From contig NZ_JACHXW010000002.1 in assembly GCF_014192395.1 (NCBI RefSeq), forward strand, positions 372,001 through 436,000: a DNA stretch of 64,000 nucleotides. Reading direction: 5' to 3'. Origin of the DNA: Paenibacillus endophyticus (lineage in GTDB: Bacteria > Bacillota > Bacilli > Paenibacillales > Paenibacillaceae). A program made the position numbers and the translations under genes. Shown here piece by piece: positions 14,617 through 23,889 of this stretch. The notes beneath the pieces are model-generated. The model was not told the DNA's origin. It saw nothing but the letters and a program-made list of their open reading frames with translations, and searched no databases. Numbering within the stretch: position 1 is the first letter of the stretch; each line of letters starts with the position of its first letter.

Positions 14617-16041
14617 TCATAACAAAGGCGATAGCATATGAAGCACGGATTCCGCCATTTTCTGTCCTTTTGGCCTTCTGGAGAAGGAGTCGCGATGCAA
14701 CTGACGGCTGTGCTTTAAATCCTCTATAAAGTCAGCTTCTAATCGATTGATCGTCTGTTTCTCGAAGAGTACCGCATTGAGTTCGAAATTGCTGAGCAAG
14801 CTTCTCAGGTCAACATTTGCCGTACCAACCGTAGCAAGCATATGATCAACAATCATTACCTTGGCATGAATGAAACCTTTCTCATACCGGTAAACCTTAA
14901 CGCCAGCATCAAGCATTTCTTGAATGTAGGATAAAGTCGCCAACAGTACGAGCTTCGAGTCGCCCATACCCGGAATGATTAACCGAACATCAACGCCTCC
15001 GAGTGCCGCTGTCCTAAGTGCCATCGTCAAGCTTGGATCAGGAATGAAATAAGGCGTCGTTATATAGATCCTTGTGGATGCTGCTGTAATCGCCGCAAAC
15101 ATAACCTCAACGATTTTATGATTATGCTGTCCCGGCTTGCTTGATACGATCAACACGCGCTCCTTGCCGCAGTCTGGCGGCTTAGGCATATAGCGTGATC
15201 CCGAAAGCTCTTCTTTGGATGCAAAAGCCCAGTCATTCATGAATACTTCCTGCAAATAGGCCACACAATTTCCTTCAAGCCGCAAATGCGTATCTCGCCA
15301 AAACCCGAGCTTCGGATCTTTGCCTAAATATTCATCTCCAATGTTGATTCCGCCTACAAAGCCAACCTTTCCATCGACAATTACGATTTTACGATGGTTG
15401 CGATAATTCAACTTTCGATCGAAAAAGGCTACCTTAGGCGGTAAAAAGCAGCTTGTCCGCACGCCAGCAAAGTGAAGCTCCTCGATATATGTTTGGCTTA
15501 AATGAAGGCTTCCTATGCCGTCATACACAATCCGAACCTCTACGCCCGCCTTCGCTTTCCTAGTAAGCACACTCAGAAAACGTCTGCCAATGTCATCGTC
15601 CCGAATCGTATAATAGTCCATATGTATGTGATGCTCTGCACACTCCAGCTGCGCTAGAATCGATTCAAAGGTACTCTCGCCATTGGTCAATACGCATGTT
15701 TTATTGTTCGTTGTAACAGGAAACGAAGCTAGGCCGCTCAGCATGCGAAAGAGCTGCTCCTGCTTATTCATCTGCTCGCCTCTTCTCGCTACGGGCACAG
15801 CAGCTCTCTCAGTAAGCTGGTCTGCATAGCGAAGCGTCTCTTCTTTAAAGTGCTGGATTCGTCTGCGTCTAGCATAATCCTTGCCAAGAATGAGATAAGC
15901 CATAAATCCGATGATCGGACATGCCAGAACAATGAGAAGCCACGCGGTCAGCTGTACCGGGCGCCGATGCTCCATAACAAGCACAACCGCAACTTGCAAT
16001 ATATAAACAGCAAGCGCCGCTGCGATCCATATTGACCACAT
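14617..16041 (-). CDS. cls: Cardiolipin synthase (phospholipase D family)
   Basis: 474 residues from the ATG at 16041, nine bases after AGAGGTG. Two N-terminal transmembrane helices (about 1-50) precede two phospholipase-D domains, each with an HKD motif: NHRKIVIVDGKVGFVGG near residue 215 and HAKVMIVDHMLATVGTANVD near 390. The enzyme condenses two phosphatidylglycerols to cardiolipin and glycerol at the membrane. The length is normal for a bacterial Cls. A longer N-terminus from 16077 lacks a ribosome binding site. Confidence 0.96.
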   Translation of the reverse strand: MWSIWIAAALAVYILQVAVVLVMEHRRPVQLTAWLLIVLACPIIGFMAYLILGKDYARRRRIQHFKEETLRYADQLTERAAVPVARRGEQMNKQEQLFRMLSGLASFPVTTNNKTCVLTNGESTFESILAQLECAEHHIHMDYYTIRDDDIGRRFLSVLTRKAKAGVEVRIVYDGIGSLHLSQTYIEELHFAGVRTSCFLPPKVAFFDRKLNYRNHRKIVIVDGKVGFVGGINIGDEYLGKDPKLGFWRDTHLRLEGNCVAYLQEVFMNDWAFASKEELSGSRYMPKPPDCGKERVLIVSSKPGQHNHKIVEVMFAAITAASTRIYITTPYFIPDPSLTMALRTAALGGVDVRLIIPGMGDSKLVLLATLSYIQEMLDAGVKVYRYEKGFIHAKVMIVDHMLATVGTANVDLRSLLSNFELNAVLFEKQTINRLEADFIEDLKHSRQLHRDSFSRRPKGQKMAESVLHMLSPLL

Positions 16042-16129
16042 GGGGTTAACACCTCTTTCCTTCATCCGTGCAGGCACTGACAGGTGTGTCTAGTTTGAGC
16101 GGTCGGTTAGGAACGTATACGGCGCAAAT

Positions 16130-16166
16130 AAAAAAAGCCCTCCGAAGTTTGAAATTCGGCGGAGCT
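16130..16166 (-). terminator. Terminator at the 3' end of the glycan locus
   Basis: On the minus strand GCTCCGCCGAA and TTCGGAGGGC form an imperfect stem, followed by a seven-T run. It lies 23 bases past the stop of the last glycosyltransferase. Confidence 0.75.
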
Positions 16167-16188
16167 TATAATCATAGTATCAATGGAA

Positions 16189-17160
16189 TTATTGCTTCAT
16201 AGCAACTCCTGACGCCTGATTCTCGATATGCGTGAGAATGAGTCGATGCATGCTTAATTTTCTTGTAAGAAACGAGGGAAGCAAGCGATAATTCATGCCC
16301 AGCTTGTAGCCGAGCAGCTTCGCTGCCGATTCAACTGCAAGCTTCGGTACCAGCAGCCATTGACGTTCTTTATGCAGCTGTTTGAGCTGCAGCTTCACTA
16401 AATTCGAGCCAGCCTTTCCAACTGCGCTGTATGGCGTAATCCAAGTGTTGCAGCGCATCGAGATGCCGTTGTCGAAATATCTTTTAAACTGCTCGACAGC
16501 CGAATAATCATGTGAATGGTAAACGGCTGCCTCGGCGCTATAAGCAATGCTATACCCGCTCAGCACGCATTTGGCAGCCATAAATAGATCCTCGTTAAAA
16601 ATTACCGGCTCCTGAAAACGTCCCATTGCTTCAAAAACCTCTCGACGAATAGCCGAACATACATTGGAGCAGAAAAACGTCTTTATTCCCAGCCGATCAA
16701 TATCCTCATAGGATTTAAGCTTCGATTCGGCTGGGTAGTTATGCTCTCTAGCTAGCCGCTCCAGCACATTTGCTTCCGGCTTCGCTAACTGCCTGGCGTA
16801 AGCATATACGTTCTTCTCCGTCATTAGCAGCGGCTTAACCAATTCCTCGATAAGCTTCTCGTCGCGCGGCATCGCATCCTGCGTCATAAACATCAAGATA
16901 TCGCCCTTGGCTAGCATCGCGGCATGATTACGGGTTCCGCCATGATCGAACTCGCTTCGCTTTACAGGGATCACTAACGCACCCGCCTCACGGGCAAGCT
17001 CAGCCGTTCCATCATTCGAGCTGGAATCAATTACGATCAATTCGCAGGGAGGCAGAGATTGCTGTTTCAGCCGTTTAAGCAGCTCATTCAGATCAGGGCC
17101 GGCATTTAATGTAGGAATAATGACAGACACGCGGCATACCGGGTTGCTCTTAGTAAGCAT
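16189..17160 (-). CDS. Glycosyltransferase family 2 (rhamnosyltransferase-like)
   Basis: 323 residues with a GT-A fold: VSVIIPTLNAGPDLNELL start, IDSSSNDGTAELA, and the metal/acceptor region MTQDAMPRDEKLIEEL. The segment FNEDLFMAAKCVLSGYSIAY is typical of rhamnosyltransferase-like GT2 proteins. It lacks transmembrane helices and would act at the inner face of the membrane on a lipid-linked intermediate. It overlaps the upstream phosphosugar transferase by 11 bases and is the last gene of the locus. Confidence 0.9.
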   Translation of the reverse strand: MLTKSNPVCRVSVIIPTLNAGPDLNELLKRLKQQSLPPCELIVIDSSSNDGTAELAREAGALVIPVKRSEFDHGGTRNHAAMLAKGDILMFMTQDAMPRDEKLIEELVKPLLMTEKNVYAYARQLAKPEANVLERLAREHNYPAESKLKSYEDIDRLGIKTFFCSNVCSAIRREVFEAMGRFQEPVIFNEDLFMAAKCVLSGYSIAYSAEAAVYHSHDYSAVEQFKRYFDNGISMRCNTWITPYSAVGKAGSNLVKLQLKQLHKERQWLLVPKLAVESAAKLLGYKLGMNYRLLPSFLTRKLSMHRLILTHIENQASGVAMKQ

Positions 17161-18556
17161 TTTTGTTAATCAAGCCCTTCAGAACTGTTTTAAGAATAAT
17201 TTTGATATCGAAGAAGAACGTCCAGTTCTCTATATAAAAAATGTCAAACATGATTCTGTCTTTAATGGAAGTGTCGCCTCTAAGGCCATTCGTTTGGGCC
17301 CAGCCTGTAATGCCTGGCCTAATTTGATGCTTGATCATATACTTAGGAATTTCCTCTTTGAACTGATGAACAAAATAAGGGCGCTCCGGACGCGGTCCAA
17401 CCACGCTCATATGTCCCAGCAGCACATTGAAAAACTGTGGAAGCTCATCTAAGCTCGTGCGCCGAAGAAAACTGCCGAACTTCGTGCGTCGCGGGTCATT
17501 CTCGACCGTCCACTGCGTGTTCGACACCGAGTCATCCGACACATGCATCGAGCGAAACTTGAACATATAGAACGTTTTGCGGTCAAGTCCCATGCGCTCC
17601 TGCTTGAACAAAATTGGGCCTGGAGACGTTAGCTTGAGACCTATTACGATAAATAACATAATCGGAGAGGTTAAGATAACGGCTGCCAGCGAAAAAGCAA
17701 TATCGAACCAGCGTTTAAGAATGCGGTTGCTGAGCTCATCTAGCGGAATGTCCCTTACGTTAATAAGCGGGATACCAGCAAAATTATCAAAGAAGGGCTT
17801 TGCTGGCAGCAAATCGAAAAAGTCAGGTATAATCAGCGTTTTAACGCCGGTCCGCTCGCATACCTCAATAATTTCCGCATACTTCGCATGGGCCTGAAGC
17901 GGCAGCGCAATGATGACCTCATCAATCGGCTCCTTATCCAGCTTCATCTGCAGGTCGCTAAGCATGCCGATAATCGGTTTCATGTTCTGGTGCTCCAGTG
18001 CATGCTCCTTCTGATAATCATCTAGAAAACCAACCACCTCATAGCCGAGATCGGGATGCTGCTGCAAGTTGGAATAGAAGCTGCGCCCAACAGATCCCGC
18101 GCCTACGATCAGCACAAAGCGTTTGTTATAGCCTTTGCGGCGCAACGAAGCGAGTACCGACTTCACCCAATAGCGGTATGCCGTAATGGCTACGAAATTC
18201 ATGACGAAAAATATGGCGAGAAATTCCCGGGAAATATGTACTTCACGGGTGAAGAAGAAAAGGCTTAACAGCCCGAGAAAGCTGATCGTCTGAATCTGTA
18301 AAATACGCAATATTTCATAGGAGTAGTTTTTGCGGCGTTTAGGTGAATAGAATTGAAAATAAAATCCTACAAGTACGGCGGAGAATGAATATATGGTTCC
18401 CCAGAGTAAATAGGTAGAGAATGAAACGGAATTATAGCTTGGCAGCAGACCGCTATAAAATTTAAGCCAATACGCGGCCATAAATACGACCAATGTGCAG
18501 AACAAGTCCGCCAACATATACAATTGCGTCAGAAATCGTTGGTTTTGCCTTAGCAT
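17150..18556 (-). CDS. Undecaprenyl-phosphate sugar-1-phosphate transferase (initiating enzyme)
   Basis: 468 residues, a polyisoprenyl-phosphate hexose-1-phosphate transferase of WbaP/WcaJ type. Four N-terminal transmembrane helices (about 10-130), a Rossmann-like middle part with [13 protein letters not shown], then the catalytic domain from about 265: [53 protein letters not shown] and GPRPERP. It transfers a hexose-1-phosphate to undecaprenyl phosphate to start a repeat unit or glycan chain; the sugar (glucose or galactose) cannot be told. In S-layer glycan loci this enzyme (WsaP type) starts the chain. Confidence 0.94.
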   Translation of the reverse strand: MLRQNQRFLTQLYMLADLFCTLVVFMAAYWLKFYSGLLPSYNSVSFSTYLLWGTIYSFSAVLVGFYFQFYSPKRRKNYSYEILRILQIQTISFLGLLSLFFFTREVHISREFLAIFFVMNFVAITAYRYWVKSVLASLRRKGYNKRFVLIVGAGSVGRSFYSNLQQHPDLGYEVVGFLDDYQKEHALEHQNMKPIIGMLSDLQMKLDKEPIDEVIIALPLQAHAKYAEIIEVCERTGVKTLIIPDFFDLLPAKPFFDNFAGIPLINVRDIPLDELSNRILKRWFDIAFSLAAVILTSPIMLFIVIGLKLTSPGPILFKQERMGLDRKTFYMFKFRSMHVSDDSVSNTQWTVENDPRRTKFGSFLRRTSLDELPQFFNVLLGHMSVVGPRPERPYFVHQFKEEIPKYMIKHQIRPGITGWAQTNGLRGDTSIKDRIMFDIFYIENWTFFFDIKIILKTVLKGLINKNAY

Positions 18557-18673
18557 TCGCCGTTTTCACCCGCATTTCCTTAAATTTCGACTCTACCTGC
18601 ATTGTACCAAATATAACTAGCGAGGAGAACCCCATTTAATACCATATGATGATAGAGATTCATTTATATGGTT

Positions 18674-19627
18674 CTAGCGGAGATTCCTCTGTTTTGCCTT
18701 TTGAATAAGCCATTTCCGTTTGGCCAGCATACTTGGCATACTGCGAAAAATTTCTGGCCAACAGCGAAGCAAGCCAGGTTCTTTTAGAACAATGTAACCT
18801 AGCTTCATTATTTCCGTGGCTGCTATTAACGGTGCTATCACCAAAGAATGCCAGCCTAACGTCTCATTCTTAATCAGCGTAAAAAATCGGTTCTGATAGG
18901 AATGCTGGCGTACGAACAATGGCACATTAGTGCGTCCGCCCTTCTTCCAGCCTCGATGATGCAGAGCATGTGCTGCTGGGACATAGAAGGCAGTCCAACC
19001 GAGCTTGCGTGCACGCCATGCAGCGTCTACATCCTCTTTATACGCAAAAAAATGCTCGTCAAAAAATCGCTCGGAATAGGAGATGTCATCGATCATTGCT
19101 CTTCGGTAAACAGCCGCTGCACCGGAAACGCCAAACACCTGCTTAGTTTCTTGCCAATTGACCGCAAGCTCCCCCGCAGCCAGGTCATACGCATTTCTTG
19201 TATGCTTCATTCCAAGGCCGGCGCTATCCATCACTTCCGTATTAGACGCAAAAACAAGCTGCCCGGTTGCACTTCCAACCGACGGATTTTGCTCCATAAA
19301 ACGTATAATCTCAGTCAGGTAGTTAGGGTCAAGCGTCACGTCCGGATTCAAAACGAGCACATAATCCGAACGGGTCTGCCGAATAGCCTGATTCTGGCCA
19401 CCAGCAAACCCGTTGTTCACTTTATTCGCTATAAATTGAACCTGCTTCTGCTCCGCATAGGGCATCACCCGCTTAGCCGTATGATCAATAGAAGCATTAT
19501 CGATGATGACAATGCTTTCAACGGGGAAGCTTTGCCTAAGAACGGCTTCGATGCAATTTTCTATGTCATTTGCACTATTATAGGTAACGATACAAACGCT
19601 GGCTGTAGCCATCCAATTATCACTCAC
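18674..19627 (-). CDS. Glycosyltransferase family 2 (WbbL-like)
   Basis: 317 residues. The N-terminus ASVCIVTYNSANDIENCI, then VIIDNASIDHTAK, NNGFAGGQNQAIRQ and LVLNPDVTLDPNYL (acidic metal-binding motif) match WbbL-type rhamnosyltransferases. The C-terminal part (HHRGWKKGG, ending in KQRNLR) is basic and may sit on the membrane. It overlaps the end of rfbD by eight bases, so it belongs to the rfbB-rfbD unit, and probably adds rhamnose from dTDP-rhamnose; that is inference. Confidence 0.88.
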   Translation of the reverse strand: MSDNWMATASVCIVTYNSANDIENCIEAVLRQSFPVESIVIIDNASIDHTAKRVMPYAEQKQVQFIANKVNNGFAGGQNQAIRQTRSDYVLVLNPDVTLDPNYLTEIIRFMEQNPSVGSATGQLVFASNTEVMDSAGLGMKHTRNAYDLAAGELAVNWQETKQVFGVSGAAAVYRRAMIDDISYSERFFDEHFFAYKEDVDAAWRARKLGWTAFYVPAAHALHHRGWKKGGRTNVPLFVRQHSYQNRFFTLIKNETLGWHSLVIAPLIAATEIMKLGYIVLKEPGLLRCWPEIFRSMPSMLAKRKWLIQKAKQRNLR

Positions 19628-20468
19628 TGTCTTTGAGATAGTGGTTTAACGCTTCCCTCCACGGACGAAGGGGTTGAAAACCGTTACTGCGAATGGCAGT
19701 ATGATCCAACACCGAGTAGGCAGGCCTTGGTGCCGGTCTCGGAAAATCAGCCGTTGCACAAGGATCAGCTTGAATAGAAATCGCACTATCCTCGAAGATA
19801 GCTATGGCGAAATCATACCAGGAGCAGATGCCGGAGTTAGATGCATGATAGACGCCAAAATAATCTGTGTGTACAAGTTCTAGTAAAAAGGCAGCCAGAT
19901 CATATGTATACGTCGGCGAGCCGACTTGATCTGACACGACTTTGAGTTGATCACGTTCGCCTGCCATCTTCAGCATCGTCTTCACAAAGTTATTGCCGTA
20001 TTTCCCATACACCCAAGAAGTACGCACGATGAAAAATCGATCATGCAGCATCTGCACCGCAAGTTCACCTGCGAGTTTGGATTTTCCATATACAGTTTGT
20101 GGATTCGTCCGGTCATATTCAAAGTATGGCGTTATGCCCGTTCCATCGAATACATAGTCCGTGCTTATATAACAAAGCTTCGCACCAACCTCGCGAGCTG
20201 CAACCGCAACATTGCGGGTAGCTGCTGCATTCACACGAAAAGCCTCGTCCGGCTCGGACTCGGCTTTATCTACTGCCGTATAGGCAGCGCAATGAATGAC
20301 GACATCAGGACGATGAATCGAAAATAAGTTGCGGCAAGCAGTAAGGCTCGTAATATCCAGTTCATTGCGGCCGAAACCGATGATATCAGCCGTTTCCGTT
20401 TTCCATTCCGTCAATTCACGTCCAAGCTGCCCATTTGCGCCCGTAATGATCATTTTTATTTTAGACAT
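19620..20468 (-). CDS. rfbD: dTDP-4-dehydrorhamnose reductase
   Basis: 282 residues from the ATG at 20468, which overlaps the last codons of rfbB by eight bases (GGAGG lies 12 bases upstream). The N-terminal GANGQLGREL binds NAD(P)H, and the catalytic YGKSK motif is near residue 128, after CYISTDYVFDG. It carries out the last step of dTDP-L-rhamnose synthesis. Its partners are rfbB next to it and rfbA and rfbC about 6 kb upstream in the same direction. Confidence 0.97.
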   Translation of the reverse strand: MSKIKMIITGANGQLGRELTEWKTETADIIGFGRNELDITSLTACRNLFSIHRPDVVIHCAAYTAVDKAESEPDEAFRVNAAATRNVAVAAREVGAKLCYISTDYVFDGTGITPYFEYDRTNPQTVYGKSKLAGELAVQMLHDRFFIVRTSWVYGKYGNNFVKTMLKMAGERDQLKVVSDQVGSPTYTYDLAAFLLELVHTDYFGVYHASNSGICSWYDFAIAIFEDSAISIQADPCATADFPRPAPRPAYSVLDHTAIRSNGFQPLRPWREALNHYLKDSE

Positions 20469-21492
20469 TGGATTCGTTCGCCTCCAGGCGATCCTTGTAT
20501 TGCGTTTCATAGTATTGCTGGTATGTTCCTGATGCCACCTGCGCCATCCACTCCGTGTTGCCTAGATACCACCGAATCGTTTCTTTGATACCATCCTCGT
20601 AATTGAACTTTGGCTGCCAGCCTAGCTCATGTCGGATTTTATCGGCATCAATCGCATAACGTCGATCGTGGCCTAAGCGATCCTTGACGTAGGAGATCAG
20701 AGATTCTGGCTTGCCTAGTTCCTCAAGGATAGTACGGACAACTTGCAAGTTATTCCGTTCATTCCGCCCACCAACATTGTAAACCTCACCGGCGCTGCCT
20801 TTATGGAGTACTAAATCAATTGCACTGCAATGATCCTCTACATATAGCCAATCACGCACATTAAGACCGTCACCGTAAACGGGAAGCGGCTTATCCTGAA
20901 GCGCATTCTGGATCATCAGCGGGATCAGCTTCTCTGGGAACTGATATGGTCCATAGTTGTTCGAGCAGCGAGTAATATTAACGTTAAGTCCAAAAGTCTC
21001 ATGATACGCGCGTACTAGCAAATCTGCTCCTGCTTTGCTAGCTGAATAAGGGCTATTCGGTGCTATTGGAGTGTCTTCTGTGAAAAGGCCTGTTTCACCG
21101 AGTGTGCCATATACCTCATCTGTAGATACTTGCACGAACTTCAAAACATGATATTGCTTAGACAGATCAAGCAGCGTCTGCGTGCCAAGAATATTCGTCT
21201 GAACGAAAATTTCAGGATGCAGAATGCTCCGGTCCACATGCGACTCTGCTGCGAAGTTAATAACCGCATCGAAGCCTTGCTCAAATAACGGCTCCAATTC
21301 ACTCCTATTCGCGATGTCGGCTTTCACAAATTTATGATTTGAGTGATGCTCAATCGTACGCAAGTTTTCAAGGTTGCCTGCATAGGTCAGTGCGTCTACA
21401 TTTATGATTTCATAACTCGGATAGTTTTTGATCATATATAAAACAAAGTTGCTGCCAATAAAGCCGGCACCGCCGGTAATAAGTATTTTCAC
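20461..21492 (-). CDS. rfbB: dTDP-glucose 4,6-dehydratase
   Basis: 343 residues from a GTG at 21492 behind AAGGGTGAG. TGGAGFIGSNFVLY binds NAD, STDEVYGTLGETGLF carries catalytic Asp and Glu, and YSASKAG is the YxxxK motif. It makes dTDP-4-keto-6-deoxyglucose, the branch point to both L-rhamnose (rfbC, rfbD) and the Fdt/Qdt 3-amino sugars encoded nearby. A promoter is predicted at 21560-21588. The base composition is that of the chromosome, unlike the AT-rich genes immediately upstream. Confidence 0.97.
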   Translation of the reverse strand: MKILITGGAGFIGSNFVLYMIKNYPSYEIINVDALTYAGNLENLRTIEHHSNHKFVKADIANRSELEPLFEQGFDAVINFAAESHVDRSILHPEIFVQTNILGTQTLLDLSKQYHVLKFVQVSTDEVYGTLGETGLFTEDTPIAPNSPYSASKAGADLLVRAYHETFGLNVNITRCSNNYGPYQFPEKLIPLMIQNALQDKPLPVYGDGLNVRDWLYVEDHCSAIDLVLHKGSAGEVYNVGGRNERNNLQVVRTILEELGKPESLISYVKDRLGHDRRYAIDADKIRHELGWQPKFNYEDGIKETIRWYLGNTEWMAQVASGTYQQYYETQYKDRLEANESNV

Positions 21493-21559
21493 GAGTCTAA
21501 CTCACCCTTCATATTTAAAGTTGATTTCCGTGTGGTCATTCATTCCATACGGTGTGATA

Positions 21560-21588
21560 ATCATGCTCAGGGCAATAAAAGTCGTCAA
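21560..21588 (-). promoter_or_regulatory. Predicted promoter of rfbB-rfbD
   Basis: On the minus strand TTGACG (21588-21583), a 17-base spacer, and CATGAT. It is moderate in quality, but it lies in the 500-base gap where the AT-rich segment meets rfbB, so rfbB-rfbD and the downstream genes could be transcribed independently of the upstream operon. Confidence 0.45.
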
Positions 21589-21674
21589 CTTTCTATTGAA
21601 CAATACAAAGATTAACTAAGGTGAACAATTCATGTTTAGTCAAAAAATATTTATTAAGTGTGATAATAATAGGT

Positions 21675-21960
21675 TATTAAGTAGAAAGTATGGGTTCATA
21701 AACTGGCCAATTAATTCAAAAGCCGGAATCACTCCAAAATATTCCACGATTATTCTCTGGTGAATAGCTCTCCTCTACTCTATGTAGGACTTGAGTCTTT
21801 TACATACAACGTGCAAAATCCATGAGCCAAACCTATTGGCACTAAAATCTAATGTCTATTTTCTACGCTTATTATTATTACATCAGTCCATTCCCCAAAT
21901 GTTGTTGAATCTCTCTTGCTATCAATATCAGCTTCAAAAATAGCACCAGAATAATACTCT
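21675..21960 (-). pseudogene. Degenerate dTDP-4-dehydrorhamnose 3,5-epimerase (second rfbC)
   Basis: The apparently empty gap between gtrA and rfbB translates on the minus strand into recognisable RfbC sequence broken by stops and a frameshift. Pieces in order: SKRDSTTFGEW, then VENRH, stop (TAG at 21851-21849), ILVPIGLAHGFCTLYV, a second TAG, then after a one-base shift VEESYSPENNRGIFW, a TGA, and INWPVYEPIL. These line up with SPTFGQWEG, ENKRQLLVPKGFAHGFCTI, VDEYYSAEHDRGIAW and IDWPILNPI of the intact rfbC at 27660-28247. The N-terminal half is missing. It cannot make an active epimerase. Confidence 0.85.
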
Positions 21961-21990
21961 TACTTAAATAAATTACAACATCTGAAAACA

Positions 21991-22392
21991 TTATTTATTT
22001 TTTTTTCCTTTTAAAACATATCTAGAGAGAACAAAAGAAATTGGAAATGTCACAACAATTGAAATCAACAGAGCTATCTGCTCAGATATTAATAATTTGT
22101 CTACTAAAACAAAAATCAAAAGTAGATTTAAAAAGTATTGAACGACATAAACGATTGGAAATCTCAAAAAATTACTTAATGAAACTGGTATTTTAAAAAC
22201 AAAATACGAGTTGAAAAAATAAGAAAAAACAATTCCAACAATATAGGATATTGAATATGCAATGGAATATGAAAAAAAGTTTAGTAGAACCAAATAAAGT
22301 AGATATGTGAAAGCGGTGTTCAAAGCACCTATAAAACCAAACTTAATAATAATCATAATTTTATTAACAAAAGATTTTTCCGTAGTATTCAT
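21991..22392 (-). CDS. GtrA family membrane protein (putative lipid-linked sugar flippase)
   Basis: 133 residues with four transmembrane helices; IKFGFIGALNTAFTYLLYLVL is the typical GtrA start and VLSRYVLKGKKNK the usual basic end. GtrA/GtcA proteins are thought to flip undecaprenyl-phosphate-linked single sugars for extracytoplasmic glycosylation. It is the last intact gene of the AT-rich segment, with the start codon directly after the stop of the acetyltransferase. Its natural partner is the DPM1-like GT2 at 22948-23889. Confidence 0.9.
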   Translation of the reverse strand: MNTTEKSFVNKIMIIIKFGFIGALNTAFTYLLYLVLLNFFSYSIAYSISYIVGIVFSYFFNSYFVFKIPVSLSNFLRFPIVYVVQYFLNLLLIFVLVDKLLISEQIALLISIVVTFPISFVLSRYVLKGKKNK

Positions 22393-22947
22393 TTATTTAA
22401 CTTCCGATATTTGATTATCAATAAATTTATATTCTTTCAAGCAAGTTACACATTTATAAGTATTATTCAATTTTTGACCACAGATACATACATAACCTTG
22501 CATCTTCGCAGGATTACCGTACCATAGTGTATGATTTGGAATAGACTTAGTAACCACTGAACCAGCCCCGACCATTGCATATTTCCCGACATTATTACCT
22601 GCAACGATTGTTGCATTTGCCCCAATTGAAGCATACTCATTAATTATTGTTTTTTCAAATTCTTTAGGATATTGTTTTGATCGTGGATTAAGATCGTTCG
22701 TAAATGTAACATTGGGGCCAATAAAAACATTATCCTTAATTCTTACGCCATCCCAAATATATACACCAGATTTGACAGTAACATTATCCCCAAGTACGAC
22801 ATCATTCTCAATAAAGGTATGATCATTAATGTTACAATTTCTACCAATTTCAGCACCACTTAGAATGTGTGTGAAGGCCCAAATTCTAGTTTCTTCTCCT
22901 ATTTTATCAGTCTCTACCAAAGCATACTCATGTTTGAAATAACTCAT
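22393..22947 (-). CDS. fdtC: Hexapeptide-repeat N-acetyltransferase, FdtC/QdtC-like
   Basis: 184 residues forming a left-handed beta helix of hexapeptide repeats (for example VVLGDNVTVKSGVYIWDGVRI, split by loops) with the acetyl-CoA-site end VGAGSVVTKSIPNHTLWYGNPAKMQGYV. A short C-terminal cysteine cluster (CICG...CVTC) may bind zinc. With the aminotransferase and ketoisomerase in the same operon it is best read as the transferase that acetylates a dTDP-3-amino-3,6-dideoxyhexose, giving dTDP-Fuc3NAc or dTDP-Qui3NAc. GAGGATGATTAG precedes the ATG. Confidence 0.82.
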   Translation of the reverse strand: MSYFKHEYALVETDKIGEETRIWAFTHILSGAEIGRNCNINDHTFIENDVVLGDNVTVKSGVYIWDGVRIKDNVFIGPNVTFTNDLNPRSKQYPKEFEKTIINEYASIGANATIVAGNNVGKYAMVGAGSVVTKSIPNHTLWYGNPAKMQGYVCICGQKLNNTYKCVTCLKEYKFIDNQISEVK

Positions 22948-23889
22948 CTAATCATCCTCACTATAAGCTTGATCAATAATGAATGCAGGTCTCTTGCGAC
23001 TTTCATCCAGTATTCTCCAAAGATATTCACCGATGATACCTAACATTACCATTATTAACCCAAGTAAAAATGTAATTAGAGCAATTATTGTAGCCCAACC
23101 TTCTAAAGGTATTAAACCGAATATCGCATTATAAATCACAAATAAACCATATAAAAAACTAAGAATAGCAGTAAATATACCAACAACTGACATTACTCTT
23201 ATTGGTGCGTAGGAAAAACTAACAAAGGAATCTACAAACAACTTTATTTTCTTATTTAGTGTCCATTTTGATTTTCCATGTTCTCTTTCTTGTCTAACAT
23301 ATGATAATGTATCTTGTGAATATCCAAGCCAATAAATCAAACTCATTATATTTGTATTCTTTTCACCGATTTTGTTTATTTCTACAACAACTTGTTTATC
23401 CAGTAATACAAAATCAAAACCACCATTTGGATAATCTTTAAGAGCAAAACGTCTCATTAAAAAATAATATGAGTTTGAAAATAATCTTTGGGAAAATGCT
23501 TCGTCTCTTCCTGAACGTGTAGCTAGTACAACTTTATTACCTTTCTCCCAACTTGTTATCATCTTCACAAATAGCTCCGGGGGATCTTGTAAATCTGCAG
23601 ATATAATACCCACACAATCCCCTTTAGCATAATGGAGACCTGCTTGAATAGCCGACATTGAACCAAAGTTCTTACTCAATTTGACTACTTTAATTCTACT
23701 ATCAATTTTTCTTTCAAGTAGCAATAACTCAAGTGATTTATCTTTCGAGCCATCATCTACAAAAATAAATTCTATTTCATACTCAGGGAGAATTTCTTGC
23801 AGTCTCTTCAATCTAGGAATAGTATATGGAATGTTTGATTCATTGAAATATATAGGAATGACAATGCTAAACAGTTTCTTTGTATTCAT
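22948..23889 (-). CDS. DPM1-like glycosyltransferase family 2 (GtrB type)
   Basis: 313 residues: GT-A domain with [28 protein letters not shown] and [17 protein letters not shown], followed by two C-terminal transmembrane helices (about 230-295). This is the polyprenyl-phosphate glycosyltransferase architecture of GtrB and CsbB, which load one sugar onto undecaprenyl phosphate for flipping. Together with the GtrA-like protein and the GT-C proteins of this locus it can form a three-component side-chain glycosylation system. It overlaps the aminotransferase gene by 23 bases. Confidence 0.92.
   Translation of the reverse strand: MNTKKLFSIVIPIYFNESNIPYTIPRLKRLQEILPEYEIEFIFVDDGSKDKSLELLLLERKIDSRIKVVKLSKNFGSMSAIQAGLHYAKGDCVGIISADLQDPPELFVKMITSWEKGNKVVLATRSGRDEAFSQRLFSNSYYFLMRRFALKDYPNGGFDFVLLDKQVVVEINKIGEKNTNIMSLIYWLGYSQDTLSYVRQEREHGKSKWTLNKKIKLFVDSFVSFSYAPIRVMSVVGIFTAILSFLYGLFVIYNAIFGLIPLEGWATIIALITFLLGLIMVMLGIIGEYLWRILDESRKRPAFIIDQAYSEDD

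Noticed and set aside
21632..21763. 43-codon plus-strand frame with AAGGTG upstream
   Set aside because: It is antisense to the rfbC remnant and its content is explained by that degenerate gene.
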